From Kribbella italica (GTDB taxonomy: Bacteria; Actinomycetota; Actinomycetes; Propionibacteriales; Kribbellaceae), in assembly GCF_014205135.1 (NCBI RefSeq), contig NZ_JACHMY010000001.1, forward strand, positions 5,394,001 to 5,458,000: DNA of 64,000 nucleotides, in the 5' to 3' direction. Below the pieces are notes generated by a model that did no database searches, was not told the DNA's origin, and saw only the letters and a list, made by a program, of their open reading frames with translations. Shown here piece after piece: positions 18,827 to 26,608 of this stretch (its first letter is position 1; every line of letters starts with the position of its first letter). Position numbers and translations under genes: made by a program.

Positions 18827-19579
18827 TCAGACCCAGGCGTGCAGGCTCGCGGCGTCCGTGGCGAGTTGGGTGGTCGAGTCGTCGGCGACGAACTCGAGCA
18901 GGGCGTTGATCTCGCGGTCCTCGCGCGCCAGGCGTTGCAGGACCGGGCGCCACAAGGACTCGCGACCGGTCAGCGGGAGGCGGTGGTTCGAGGGCCACCA
19001 GGAGAAGACGTGGACGGTGCTGAGCCACGGCATCAGCGCCTCCAGCTGCTCCAGGCAGGCCGCTTCGTCCAGGTCGACCGGGGGCTGCCAGTACGTCGTG
19101 AGGTTGGGCGCGCCGACGTCCAGCAGCAGCGTGATCGTGGAGTCGACCTCGTCGGTCAGCGTGCCGCGGTGGAACTCCATCGCGATCTCGATCCCGGCCC
19201 CGGCCGCGACGTCGGCCAGCTCGGCCAGGCCGCGGGTGACCGCCATCCGGTCGCCGACGCCGGCGTCCGCCGTACCGACGGTGCCGGCCCAGACCCTGAT
19301 CCGGGGCGCGCCGAGCTCGGCGGCGGTGCTCACCGCGGTCCGGATCTCCTCGCGGTCGACGCTGCCGGCCCGCAGGTAGGACCCGTACGCCGCGATCGCC
19401 AGCCCACGCTCCTCGCAGAGCGCCCGCGCCTTCCGGGCGGCGGGCAGATCGCCGAGCGGGACGTGCACGTCACCACCCCACTCGATCGCCGCCAGCCCTG
19501 CCCCCGCGGCGACGTCGACGACCTCCTCGACACCCAACTGGCGGAACGTCACCGAGACCAGACCGGTCCTCACACCCAC
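18827..19579 (-). CDS. Sugar phosphate isomerase/epimerase-like TIM-barrel protein
   Basis: A 250-residue protein of the xylose isomerase-like TIM-barrel (AP endonuclease family 2 type) group. Typical pieces are AAIEWGGDVHVP near residue 25, LGAPRIRVWAGT near 95, IEIAMEFHRGTLTD with likely metal ligands Glu and His, and LSTVHVFSW. Members act as isomerases or epimerases on sugars and inositols. The GTG at 19579 is chosen because AGGAGG lies five bases upstream. It converges with the second sigma/partner cassette with 9 bases between. Substrate not predictable. Confidence 0.8.
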   Translation of the reverse strand: MGVRTGLVSVTFRQLGVEEVVDVAAGAGLAAIEWGGDVHVPLGDLPAARKARALCEERGLAIAAYGSYLRAGSVDREEIRTAVSTAAELGAPRIRVWAGTVGTADAGVGDRMAVTRGLAELADVAAGAGIEIAMEFHRGTLTDEVDSTITLLLDVGAPNLTTYWQPPVDLDEAACLEQLEALMPWLSTVHVFSWWPSNHRLPLTGRESLWRPVLQRLAREDREINALLEFVADDSTTQLATDAASLHAWV

Positions 19580-19684
19580 TAGCGCCTCCTGTGCTCGGCT
19601 CCATCCAACCGCATCACACCAGCGCGGCCCCGGCATCGATCTCACGTCATGAGCAAAGTCTTTGTACGATCCTGACTCAGGGCG

Positions 19685-19782
19685 AAGGTGTGTCGCCCGA
19701 TTCCGCGCCGTAGCGAGGAGGTGCTCGGCGAGATGCCGTGCCGAGTGCCCCGCAGTAGGCGCGGAATCGGGCGACACACCTT
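19685..19782. repeat. Perfect 25-bp inverted repeat with 48-base centre, upstream of rarD
   Basis: Bases 19685-19709 and 19758-19782 are exact reverse complements (left arm begins AAGGTGTGTCGCCCGATT; right arm ends GACACACCTT). The centre (19710-19757) contains a smaller stem, CTCGGC with GCCGAG. The right arm ends 11 bases before the rarD GTG start. No convincing target-site duplication flanks it. It could be a miniature mobile element, a REP-type palindrome or an mRNA hairpin controlling rarD. I saw no second copy in this window. Confidence 0.85.
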
Positions 19783-19793
19783 AGGCTCACGAC

Positions 19794-20702
19794 GTGTCAG
19801 AGCAGCGCAAGGGTTTCCTCCAGGGCTTCGCCGCCTACGTGCTGTGGGGACTCTTCCCGCTTTTCTGGCGCGAGCTCGACCACTCCGGCGCGATCGAGCT
19901 GCTCGCTCACCGGATCGTCTGGTCGCTGGTCTCGATCGCCCTGCTGGTCGTCGTACTGCGGCATTACGGGCAGGTCCGCGCGCTCCTCGCCGAGCCGCGG
20001 CGCCGCTGGCCGCTGGTCGGCGGTGCGGTCCTGATCTCGGTCAACTGGGGCGTCTACATCTGGGGCGTCGAGCAGAACCGGGTCGTCGAGACCTCGCTCG
20101 GGTACTTCATCACGCCCCTGTTCACCGTCCTGCTCGGCGTCTTCGTGCTCGGCGAACGGCTGCGGGCGATCCAGTGGACCGCGCTCGCGATCGCGTTCGT
20201 CGCGGTGGTCGGGCTGACCGTCGAGGCCGGACGGCCGCCGTGGATCGCGATCGCGCTGACCTTCTCGTTCGGGTTCTACGGGCTGCTCAAGAAGAAGGCC
20301 GGTGCCGGTGCCCTGGAGGGCATGGCGGTGGAGTCGGCGACGATGGCGCCGGTCGCGGTGATCGCGATCGTGGTGATGTCGCTGCAGGGCCACTCGACGG
20401 TGACCGAGCACGGCGGCGGGTACCTCGCGCTGGTGCTGCTGAGCGGGCCGATCACCGCCGTACCGCTGCTGCTGTTCGGGTCGGCCGCGACGCGGGTCTC
20501 GATGACCACGCTCGGGCTGCTGAACTACATCGCGCCGATCACGCAGTTCGTGGTCGGAGTGACGCTGTTCAACGAGCACATGTCGACGATGCGCTGGGCC
20601 GGGTTCGGGCTGGTCTGGATCGCGCTGGCGCTGTTCACGTGGGACGGCCTGGTCCGGCGCCGGCGGGCCGTCGTACCGGATGTCGCTGCTACCGCTGCGT
20701 GA
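19794..20702 (+). CDS. rarD: RarD-like EamA-family permease
   Basis: A 302-residue inner-membrane protein with about ten membrane segments. The RarD signature is clear: GFAAYVLWGLFPLFWREL at the start, LAHRIVWSL, VNWGVYIWGVEQNRVVETSL and GYFITPLFTVLLGVFVLGERL in sequence (each named here in part). RarD proteins are drug/metabolite-type permeases, historically linked to chloramphenicol sensitivity; natural substrate unknown. The GTG start at 19794 lies just downstream of a large inverted repeat, and no typical ribosome site is seen between them, so translation may be modest or hairpin-controlled. Confidence 0.88.
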   Translation: MSEQRKGFLQGFAAYVLWGLFPLFWRELDHSGAIELLAHRIVWSLVSIALLVVVLRHYGQVRALLAEPRRRWPLVGGAVLISVNWGVYIWGVEQNRVVETSLGYFITPLFTVLLGVFVLGERLRAIQWTALAIAFVAVVGLTVEAGRPPWIAIALTFSFGFYGLLKKKAGAGALEGMAVESATMAPVAVIAIVVMSLQGHSTVTEHGGGYLALVLLSGPITAVPLLLFGSAATRVSMTTLGLLNYIAPITQFVVGVTLFNEHMSTMRWAGFGLVWIALALFTWDGLVRRRRAVVPDVAATAA

Positions 20703-20748
20703 CGCTTCGACTCCTGCTGGCTACTAAGGGCAACCTAAGCCTTGTGAC

Positions 20749-20770
20749 GTTCACCTGACCTTCACCCCGC
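20749..20770 (+). promoter_or_regulatory. PHO box (PhoP binding site) upstream of phoX
   Basis: Two adjacent 11-bp direct repeats, GTTCACCTGAC and CTTCACCCCGC, match the streptomycete PHO box (GTTCACC-type units spaced 11 bases). The box lies 68 bases upstream of the phoX start, the usual place for activation by the PhoR-PhoP system under phosphate limitation. A degenerate third unit may follow at 20771-20781. Confidence 0.75.
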
Positions 20771-20838
20771 TCCCGTTTCGGATCCCTAGCCTCGCGGCGA
20801 CTGCCGAACATCCCCCGCGAGAACCGGAGAGCCGCGAA

Positions 20839-22908
20839 GTGAGCCCCAAGTTCCTGCCGCTGATCAGCCAGATCGGCACCCGTCACGGGTCGCGCACCTA
20901 CCGCACCTGCGCGCTGAAGTGTGCCAACCAGTGCGACCACGCAACGCCGAACACCTCGGACAACGAGGACTTCCAGACCGTTGCCCGCAGCAGCTTCTCC
21001 CGGCGCGGCATGCTGAAGCTCGGCGCGGCCGGAGTGGCCGGCGCCGGGGTCGCGACGCTCGCGGCGAACCTGCCCGCCGCGGCCAACTTCTCCTCGGCCC
21101 TGAGCGGTGACCGCGGCAACGGCGCCTTCCCCGGCTTCGGTGGACCGCACGGCGAGCTCAGCCACAGCGTCGTACCGCCGAACCGCAAGGACGACATCGT
21201 CGTCCCGAAGGGCTACGACCAGGCCGTGATCATCGCCTGGGGCGACCCGGTCGAGCGCAACGCGCCGAAGTTCAACGTGAACAAGCAGACGCCCGAGGCG
21301 CAGGCCAAGCAGTTCGGCTACAACAACGACTACACGATGATCGTGCCGCTCAAGGACGAGCGGAAGGCGCTGCTGGTCTGCAACCACGAGTACACCGACG
21401 AGTACCTGATGTTCCCGACCGGCCGGTACGGCACCAAGACGATCGCCGAGATCGGACTGGCCGCGCACGGTATGTCGGTCGTGCAGATCGAGCGCGTCGG
21501 CCGCAGCGGCCGCTGGCGCCGGGACCCCGACGGCGGCCGCTACAACCGCCGGATCACCGCGAACACCAAGTTCGAGGTCACCGGCCCGGCCGCCGCCGAC
21601 AAGCGCGTCGGGAAGGTTGCCTACGGCACCTTCGGGAACTGCGCGGGCGGGGTCACCCCGTGGGGCACGATCCTGTCCGGCGAGGAGAACTTCAACGGCT
21701 ACTACGACGTCACCGGCGCGATCCCGGCCGAGTACGTCGACAGCTACAAGCGGTACGGCGTCCCGACCACGGTGACCAAGTCGGCCCGTGAGTGGAGCCA
21801 GGTCGACAAGCGCTGGGACCTGACCAAGACGCCGACCGAGGTGTTCCGGGCCGGCTGGATCGTCGAGGTCGACCCGTACGACCCGCAGGCGGCGCCGAAG
21901 AAGCGCACCATGCTCGGCCGGCTCAAGCACGAGGGCGCGACCACCACGATCACCGCCGACGGGCGGATCGCGGCGTACCTCGGCGACGACGAGAAGGGCG
22001 AGTACATCTACAAGTTCGTCTCGGCCGGCAAGTACGACCCGGACAACCGCAAGCGCAACTTCAAGCTGCTCGACGAGGGCACCCTCTACGTCGCCAAGTT
22101 CACCGGTGACGGCGCCGAGGACGGCCTGTACGACGGCACCGGCACCTGGCTGCCGCTGACCACGGACAAGAAGTCGTTCGTCGACGGGATGTCGGTGGCC
22201 GAGGTCCTGATCAACACCCGGCTCGCCGCCGACAAGGTCGCCCCGACCCGGATGGACCGGCCCGAGGACATCGAGCGCAACCCGGTCAACGGCCGGGTCT
22301 ACGCGGCGCTGACCAACAACGACAACCGCGGCGCGAAGTTCCCCGGCGACGAGCCGAACCCGATCGTCAAGTCCCACGTCCGGGAGACCCTCGGCGGCCC
22401 GCTGATCGAGAAGGCCGGCAACCGCAACGGGTACGTCCTCGAGCTCAGCGAGGAGGGCGACGACGCGGCCAAGACCGGCTTCTTCTGGACCCTGTTCCTG
22501 GTCTGCGGCGACCCGGCCGCGCAGGAGACCTACTTCGGCGGCTACGACAAGTCGAAGGTCAGCCCGATCTCCTGCCCCGACAACGTCGCCTTCGACGGGT
22601 CGGGCAACCTGTGGATCTCCACCGACGGCAACGTGCTCGGCTCCAACGACGGCATCTTCACCGTCCCGGTCGCCGGCCCGAAGCGCGGCCAGGTCAAGCA
22701 GTTCCTGTCCGTCCCCTTCGCCTCCGAGGCCTGCGGCCCGCTGATCTCCGAGGACGACAAGACCGCCTTCGTCGCCGTCCAGCACCCCGGCGAGACCGAC
22801 GACGCGACCTTCGAGAAGCCGGCCTCCACCTGGCCCCACACCCACAACTACCCGCGCCCCGCGATCGCCTGCGTCTGGCGCAAGGACAACGGCCGCGTCG
22901 GCAGCTGA
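20839..22908 (+). CDS. phoX: PhoX-family alkaline phosphatase (DUF839), Tat-exported
   Basis: A 689-residue PhoX phosphatase that releases phosphate from phosphoesters outside the cell, using Ca and Fe ions. A twin-arginine signal is visible at residues 54-60 (SRRGMLK) followed by a hydrophobic Ala/Gly stretch; the N-terminus before it is unusually long with four cysteines, as in other actinobacterial PhoX. Family marks include LLVCNHEYTDEYLMFP, AYGTFGNCAGGVTPWGTILSGEENF cut to its parts, RPEDIERNPVNGRVY and SCPDNVAFDGSGNLWISTDG, the last two carrying metal-ligand acids. GTG start with GGAGA eight bases upstream. The PHO box upstream argues for phosphate-starvation control. Ends just before a strong hairpin. 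Confidence 0.92.
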   Translation: MSPKFLPLISQIGTRHGSRTYRTCALKCANQCDHATPNTSDNEDFQTVARSSFSRRGMLKLGAAGVAGAGVATLAANLPAAANFSSALSGDRGNGAFPGFGGPHGELSHSVVPPNRKDDIVVPKGYDQAVIIAWGDPVERNAPKFNVNKQTPEAQAKQFGYNNDYTMIVPLKDERKALLVCNHEYTDEYLMFPTGRYGTKTIAEIGLAAHGMSVVQIERVGRSGRWRRDPDGGRYNRRITANTKFEVTGPAAADKRVGKVAYGTFGNCAGGVTPWGTILSGEENFNGYYDVTGAIPAEYVDSYKRYGVPTTVTKSAREWSQVDKRWDLTKTPTEVFRAGWIVEVDPYDPQAAPKKRTMLGRLKHEGATTTITADGRIAAYLGDDEKGEYIYKFVSAGKYDPDNRKRNFKLLDEGTLYVAKFTGDGAEDGLYDGTGTWLPLTTDKKSFVDGMSVAEVLINTRLAADKVAPTRMDRPEDIERNPVNGRVYAALTNNDNRGAKFPGDEPNPIVKSHVRETLGGPLIEKAGNRNGYVLELSEEGDDAAKTGFFWTLFLVCGDPAAQETYFGGYDKSKVSPISCPDNVAFDGSGNLWISTDGNVLGSNDGIFTVPVAGPKRGQVKQFLSVPFASEACGPLISEDDKTAFVAVQHPGETDDATFEKPASTWPHTHNYPRPAIACVWRKDNGRVGS

Positions 22909-22930
22909 CGTCCCTTCGGAGAATTGCTGC

Positions 22931-22969
22931 TCGGCAACCTCGCCTCTGTTTCTGGCACGAGGTTGCCGA
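22931..22969. terminator. Bidirectional hairpin terminator between phoX and the DUF899 gene
   Basis: TCGGCAACCTCG (22931-22942) and CGAGGTTGCCGA (22958-22969) form a perfect 12-bp stem with a 15-base loop. It sits between the stops of two convergent genes at 22908 and 22980. It lacks a long T-tract on either side, as is common in actinobacteria. Confidence 0.7.
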
Positions 22970-22979
22970 AGGCAACGAG

Positions 22980-23735
22980 TCAGTTCGTGAGGTCGTCCGA
23001 TCGCCCAGCCTCCAAGCGAGACCACTGGGCGGTCGGGCGGCCGTTGACCTGATGCAGGTCAGGCTTCTCCTCGGCGCCCCACTCCCGCGGCCAGCCCTCC
23101 GGCGAGTCCTCGTGCTGCTCCTGCCGCCCGTACACCGTGAGATCCATCAGTGAGTAGCTGTTGTCCATCACCTCGACCCCACGGTTGGTCGTCCACCAGG
23201 TCTCGAAGACCCGGTCGCCGTCGCGGACGTAGCAGACCAGGTGCATCATCCCGACCGTCCGCCCGACGAGCAGCTCGGCCTTGGACGGATCGGCGGAGTA
23301 CCACGGCATCGTCCACCCCATGAAGTCCCGGTAGCGCCGGCTCTCGTCGTACGGGCCCTGCGCGAGGACGGCGAACGTGATGTCCCGTGAGTGCAGGTAC
23401 GACAGCTCCGCGACGTGCGTCGTGCACCACGTGCACCCCTCACACTGCGAGGACGCCGGATGCCCGGGATGCCACATGAAGTAGTACGCGATCAGCTGAT
23501 TCCGCCCCTCGAAGGCGTCGAGCAGCGTGGTCGGACCGTCGGGGCCGGTCAGCTGCGCACCGGCGTCGACCTCCACCATCGGCAACCGCCGCCGCGCGGC
23601 CGCGATCGCGTCGCCTTCCCGCTGGTGCGCCTTCTCCCGCACCCGCAGCTCGTCGATCTGCTCCTGGAAGGTGGCCCGGTCGACCACCCGCGGATACCTC
23701 GTCTGTGCGTTCATGTCTGCTACGTCGGAGCCCAT
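22980..23735 (-). CDS. DUF899 thioredoxin-like family protein
   Basis: A 251-residue DUF899 protein, a thioredoxin-fold family found in many actinobacteria and proteobacteria. Typical stretches are RRRLPMVEVD, LIAYYFMWHPGHPASSQCEGCTWC (shown only in part) and HSRDITFAVLAQGPYDE. Cysteines in CEGCTWC could be redox-active. The ATG at 23735 is the furthest start and ATG 23714 (MNAQTRYP) an alternative; neither has a strong ribosome site. It is divergent from an Rrf2 regulator gene whose promoter and putative operator lie only 20-40 bases away, so it is a likely target of that regulator. Biochemical role unknown. Confidence 0.8.
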   Translation of the reverse strand: MGSDVADMNAQTRYPRVVDRATFQEQIDELRVREKAHQREGDAIAAARRRLPMVEVDAGAQLTGPDGPTTLLDAFEGRNQLIAYYFMWHPGHPASSQCEGCTWCTTHVAELSYLHSRDITFAVLAQGPYDESRRYRDFMGWTMPWYSADPSKAELLVGRTVGMMHLVCYVRDGDRVFETWWTTNRGVEVMDNSYSLMDLTVYGRQEQHEDSPEGWPREWGAEEKPDLHQVNGRPTAQWSRLEAGRSDDLTN

Positions 23736-23744
23736 GCAGCGATC

Positions 23745-23773
23745 TTGACACGCCTATTCTGGACATTTAGGAT
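23745..23773 (+). promoter_or_regulatory. Promoter of the Rrf2 regulator gene (near-consensus)
   Basis: TTGACA at 23745-23750 and TAGGAT at 23768-23773 are separated by exactly 17 bases, close to the vegetative sigma consensus. The -10 ends 7 bases before the ATG at 23781, so the transcript would start at or almost at the start codon and be leaderless. Confidence 0.65.
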
Positions 23774-23777
23774 CTAG
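23756..23777. promoter_or_regulatory. Putative Rrf2 operator, copy 1
   Basis: ATTCTGGACAT, a variable spacer and ATCTAG form a 22-base motif that recurs before the cupin gene at 24308-24329. It covers the spacer and -10 of the Rrf2 promoter, where a repressor would block polymerase, and also lies in the divergent DUF899 promoter region. The outer parts form an imperfect dyad (TCTGGA and TCTAGG). Confidence 0.6.
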
Positions 23778-23780
23778 GTT

Positions 23781-24263
23781 ATGAAGATGAACGAGGGCGT
23801 CGAGTGGGCCCTGCACAGCTGCGTGAACCTGTGCTGGATCCCCGGTGAGACCGTCACCGCGAAGAAGCTCGCCGCCTTCTACGACCTCCCCACGGCCTAC
23901 CTGAACAAGCAGCTCCAGGCACTCTCCCGGGCCGGCATCATGTCGTCGACCTCGGGACCGAAGGGCGGTTTCCAGCTGGCCAAGCAGCCGGATGACATCA
24001 CACTCCTGGACGTCGTGGTCGCGATCGACGGACCGGAGGACGCCTTCCGCTGCACCGAGATCCTCAAGGCGGGACCGGGCGCCGACCCGAAGGCCGACTA
24101 CCGCAAGACCTGCCTGGTCTCGACCGCGATGCGCCAGGCCGAGCTCGTCTACCGCCGCGAGCTGGCGGCCCGCACGATCGCCGACATCGTCGCCGAGGTC
24201 GAGCACACGTTCCCGCGGACGCCGGAGAGCACCCGCGCCTGGTTCGCCAACCTGAGGTCCTGA
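23781..24263 (+). CDS. Rrf2-family transcriptional regulator
   Basis: A 160-residue winged-helix regulator of the Rrf2 family (relatives: NsrR, IscR, RsrR, CymR). The helix-turn-helix spans about residues 25-50 (TAKKLAAFYDLPTAYLNKQLQALSRAG) and the wing is GPKGGFQLAK, each described by part. Cysteines are at 14, 18, 91 and 111; the canonical three-Cys [Fe-S] cluster set after residue 90 is incomplete, so cluster binding is uncertain and a thiol sensor is also possible. The transcript is probably leaderless from a strong promoter. It likely represses itself and the neighbouring DUF899 and cupin genes through a shared motif. Confidence 0.87.
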   Translation: MKMNEGVEWALHSCVNLCWIPGETVTAKKLAAFYDLPTAYLNKQLQALSRAGIMSSTSGPKGGFQLAKQPDDITLLDVVVAIDGPEDAFRCTEILKAGPGADPKADYRKTCLVSTAMRQAELVYRRELAARTIADIVAEVEHTFPRTPESTRAWFANLRS

Positions 24264-24307
24264 GCGTCGTCCGTACGGCGCTCGACGCACCATCGAGTCA
24301 TCGTCCA

Positions 24308-24329
24308 ATTCTGGACATCAATCATCTAG
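24308..24329. promoter_or_regulatory. Putative Rrf2 operator, copy 2 (cupin promoter)
   Basis: The same motif as at 23756: ATTCTGGACAT, five variable bases, ATCTAG. Seventeen of 22 positions are fixed blocks shared by both copies. It ends 14 bases before the cupin ATG and directly precedes its AGGAG ribosome site, overlapping the expected promoter. Confidence 0.6.
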
Positions 24330-24343
24330 ATCAGGAGTACACC

Positions 24344-24805
24344 ATGTCCGCACCGATCATCGTTCGCAGCACCGACGCCGAGGTCCTGTCCGCGAGCGGC
24401 GTCACCCTGCTCGCCGACACCCCCGCCACCAACGGCCACCTGACCAGCCACCGCTCGACCTTCCAGCCCGGCAAGGAAGGCGCTCCCCCGCACCTGCACC
24501 GCGAGGCGTCCGAACTCTTCTACGTCCTCACCGGCAACCTCCGCGTCCTCACCGGCGAAACCCTCACCACCCTGCACGCGGGCGACTTCCTCGTCGTCCC
24601 GCCGAACACCCCGCACGCCTTCGAAGCCGCCGGCGACTCGACCGCCGAGGTGCTCTTCGTCCTCACCCACGCCAAGCCCCGCTTCGACTACTACCGCCTC
24701 CTCGAAGGCGTCTACCGCGGCGACACCGACCCCGCCGTCCTGGCCACCACCTCCGACACCTACGACAACCACTACGTCGAAAGCCCCACCTGGATCGCGC
24801 GGTAG
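24344..24805 (+). CDS. Cupin-domain protein
   Basis: A 153-residue single-domain cupin. Motif 1 is APPHLHREASELFYVLTGNLRV (partly quoted) with His and Glu metal ligands, and motif 2 is AGDFLVVPPNTPHAFEAAG with the last His ligand; together they form the conserved beta-barrel metal site. Such small cupins include quercetin-dioxygenase-like enzymes and binding proteins. Its AGGAG lies six bases before the ATG. A copy of the putative Rrf2 operator covers its promoter, so its expression is probably tied to the redox or nitrosative signal sensed by the adjacent regulator. Confidence 0.82.
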   Translation: MSAPIIVRSTDAEVLSASGVTLLADTPATNGHLTSHRSTFQPGKEGAPPHLHREASELFYVLTGNLRVLTGETLTTLHAGDFLVVPPNTPHAFEAAGDSTAEVLFVLTHAKPRFDYYRLLEGVYRGDTDPAVLATTSDTYDNHYVESPTWIAR

Positions 24806-24820
24806 CTCAGCAGCAGGGCA

Positions 24821-24857
24821 GCCGGACGGCGTCGGTGTGACCGGGGCGTCGTCCGGC
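24821..24857 (+). terminator. Hairpin terminator after the cupin gene
   Basis: GCCGGACGGCG (24821-24831) pairs with CGTCGTCCGGC (24847-24857), an 11-bp stem with one G-T wobble and a 15-base loop, 15 bases past the cupin stop. Confidence 0.5.
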
Positions 24858-24936
24858 GAAAGCCACTCTCAGTTGATTCCAAGGAAGTTCTCAGAGCTGT
24901 GCGTCACCATCGTGCAAAGCGGTGATGGGAGGTGCT

Positions 24937-25602
24937 GTGACGAGTACGGCGGTGGCGGCCGGGGTGTTGGCGTACCCGGCGGAGTCGGTGGTGGTGCTGG
25001 CGGGGATTCCGGGGGCCGGGAAGAGCACGTTGCTGCGGCGGGTGTTTCCGGCGGCCAGCGCGGTGCGGGTGCTGGACTCCGCGACCACGCGGGACGAGTG
25101 GCGGCCGGTGCTCGGGGGTGTGCCGTACGGCGTGTGGCGGCCGCTCGTGCACCTGACGTACTACGTGCGCGTGGTGCTGGCGATCCGGCGGGGTGGCCCG
25201 CTGGTGATCCACGACTGCGCGACCCGGCCGGTGGCGCGGCGGTTGATCGGGTGGGCTGCCCGTACGGCGGGCCTCCCCGTCCACCTGATCATGCTCGACG
25301 TGCCGGAGGAGGTCGCGCGGCGCGGGCAGGAGGACCGGAAGCGGGTCGTCCGGGAGGCCAGCATGGCCAACCACAGCCGGCGGTGGCCGGAGCTGGTCAA
25401 GCAGGCGGCCGAGGATCCTGGGCTGGTGGTGCCGGGTGCAGTGACCGCCGTGGTGCTGAGCCGAGGGCAGGCCGATCAGGTGCGCGAGATCGTCTTCACG
25501 ACGGAAAGTGGGACTGCTGATCGTCACGCAGACGGACAGCAGCGGCGTGCCCGGGTAGAGGAGGCACTGCTCACTCCGGCAGGGGTCAGACCGAGCGCGT
25601 GA
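24937..25602 (+). CDS. P-loop ATPase/kinase-like protein
   Basis: A 221-residue P-loop protein. Walker A is GIPGAGKST (residues 23-31). A later strand VHLIMLDVPEEVARRGQ followed by RKRVVREASMANHSRRW looks like the base-binding and lid region of small-molecule kinases or zeta-toxin-like proteins. The substrate is unknown. The GTG at 24937 is preferred for the GGGAGG five bases upstream; an earlier in-frame start at 24922 lacks one. The last 17 bases overlap the end of the convergent polyprenyl synthase gene. Confidence 0.75.
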   Translation: MTSTAVAAGVLAYPAESVVVLAGIPGAGKSTLLRRVFPAASAVRVLDSATTRDEWRPVLGGVPYGVWRPLVHLTYYVRVVLAIRRGGPLVIHDCATRPVARRLIGWAARTAGLPVHLIMLDVPEEVARRGQEDRKRVVREASMANHSRRWPELVKQAAEDPGLVVPGAVTAVVLSRGQADQVREIVFTTESGTADRHADGQQRRARVEEALLTPAGVRPSA

Positions 25603-26608
25603 CGACCAAGTCGCAGAGGGATTCGAGGGCGTCGCGGGCGATGCCCTCGGGGAGGCCGGCCAGGAGCTTGCGGGCCTCGTCAGCTCGACGGCGTACGTCG
25701 TCCTCGGCCTGCTGCAGCGCCGGATGCGCCCGCAGGGCAGCCAACGCCTCGGCCAGGCGGTCGTCGTCGGTGAGGTCGGCGGCCAGAAGCTCGGCCAGGC
25801 GGGCGTCCTCGGGCTTGGACAGATCGGCCTGCGCCTCGAAGATCAGCACCGGAAGCGTGGGAACGCCCTCGCGGAGGTCCGTACCGGGAGTCTTGCCGGA
25901 CTGGCCGGACTCCGCCGTGATGTCGAGGATGTCGTCGGCCAGCTGGAACGCCGCGCCGATCACCTCGCCGAAGGCCCGCAGCGCCTCCTGCACCTCGTCC
26001 GACGCACCGGCGAACCGGGCCCCGAAGAGAGCGGACGTCGCGATCAACGAGCCGGTCTTGTCGGCGACCACCGACAGGTAGTGCGCCAGCGGGTCCTGTC
26101 CCTCGCCGACGCCGAGCGTCTCCCGGATCTGGCCCTCGACCAGGCGGCCGAAGGTCCGGGCCTGGATCCGGACCGCTTCCGGCCCGAGCGAAGCGACCAG
26201 GTCCGAGGCGCGGGCGAACAGCCAGTCCCCGGCCAGGATCGCGACCGAGTTGTCCCAGGCCGCGTTGGCCGTGGACGCACCGCGACGCAGCGCGGCCTCG
26301 TCCATCACGTCGTCGTGGTGCAGCGTCGCGACGTGGGTCAGCTCGACCACGACGGCCGAGTCGACGACCTCGGTGGCCTCAGGGTGAGGCCCGAACTCCG
26401 CGGCCAGCAGGACCAGCAGCGGCCGAAACCGCTTGCCTCCAGCAACCATGACGTGCTGGGCGGCCTGGGTGACGAACGGCGCCTCGGACTGGGTGGAGTC
26501 GCGCAGCGCCTGCTCGACCCGTTCCAGCCCGGCACGAACCCGGGACTCGAGCGCCTCGTCGGCGAACGCGAATCCCAGGCTCTCGGCCGGCAGCGGAGTC
26601 GGACTCAA
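25586..26608 (-). CDS. Polyprenyl diphosphate synthase (menaquinone side chain)
   Basis: A 340-residue all-trans polyprenyl diphosphate synthase. It adds isopentenyl units to an allylic diphosphate to make the long chain that is attached to the menaquinone ring. Both aspartate-rich motifs are present: DDVMD (99-103) and DDILD (224-228), along with GGKRFRP near residue 57 that binds IPP. It starts with TTG inside the nuoN stop (TTGA), so it is the translationally coupled last gene of the nuo operon. Product chain length (for example C40 or C45) cannot be read from sequence. A carotenoid or other isoprenoid role is less likely in this context. Confidence 0.9.
   Translation of the reverse strand: MSPTPLPAESLGFAFADEALESRVRAGLERVEQALRDSTQSEAPFVTQAAQHVMVAGGKRFRPLLVLLAAEFGPHPEATEVVDSAVVVELTHVATLHHDDVMDEAALRRGASTANAAWDNSVAILAGDWLFARASDLVASLGPEAVRIQARTFGRLVEGQIRETLGVGEGQDPLAHYLSVVADKTGSLIATSALFGARFAGASDEVQEALRAFGEVIGAAFQLADDILDITAESGQSGKTPGTDLREGVPTLPVLIFEAQADLSKPEDARLAELLAADLTDDDRLAEALAALRAHPALQQAEDDVRRRADEARKLLAGLPEGIARDALESLCDLVVTRSV

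Noticed and set aside
20689..23025. A 778-residue open frame opposite phoX
   Set aside because: Shadow frame rich in Val/Asp/Arg; it spans the rarD end, PHO box and terminator, which a real gene would not.
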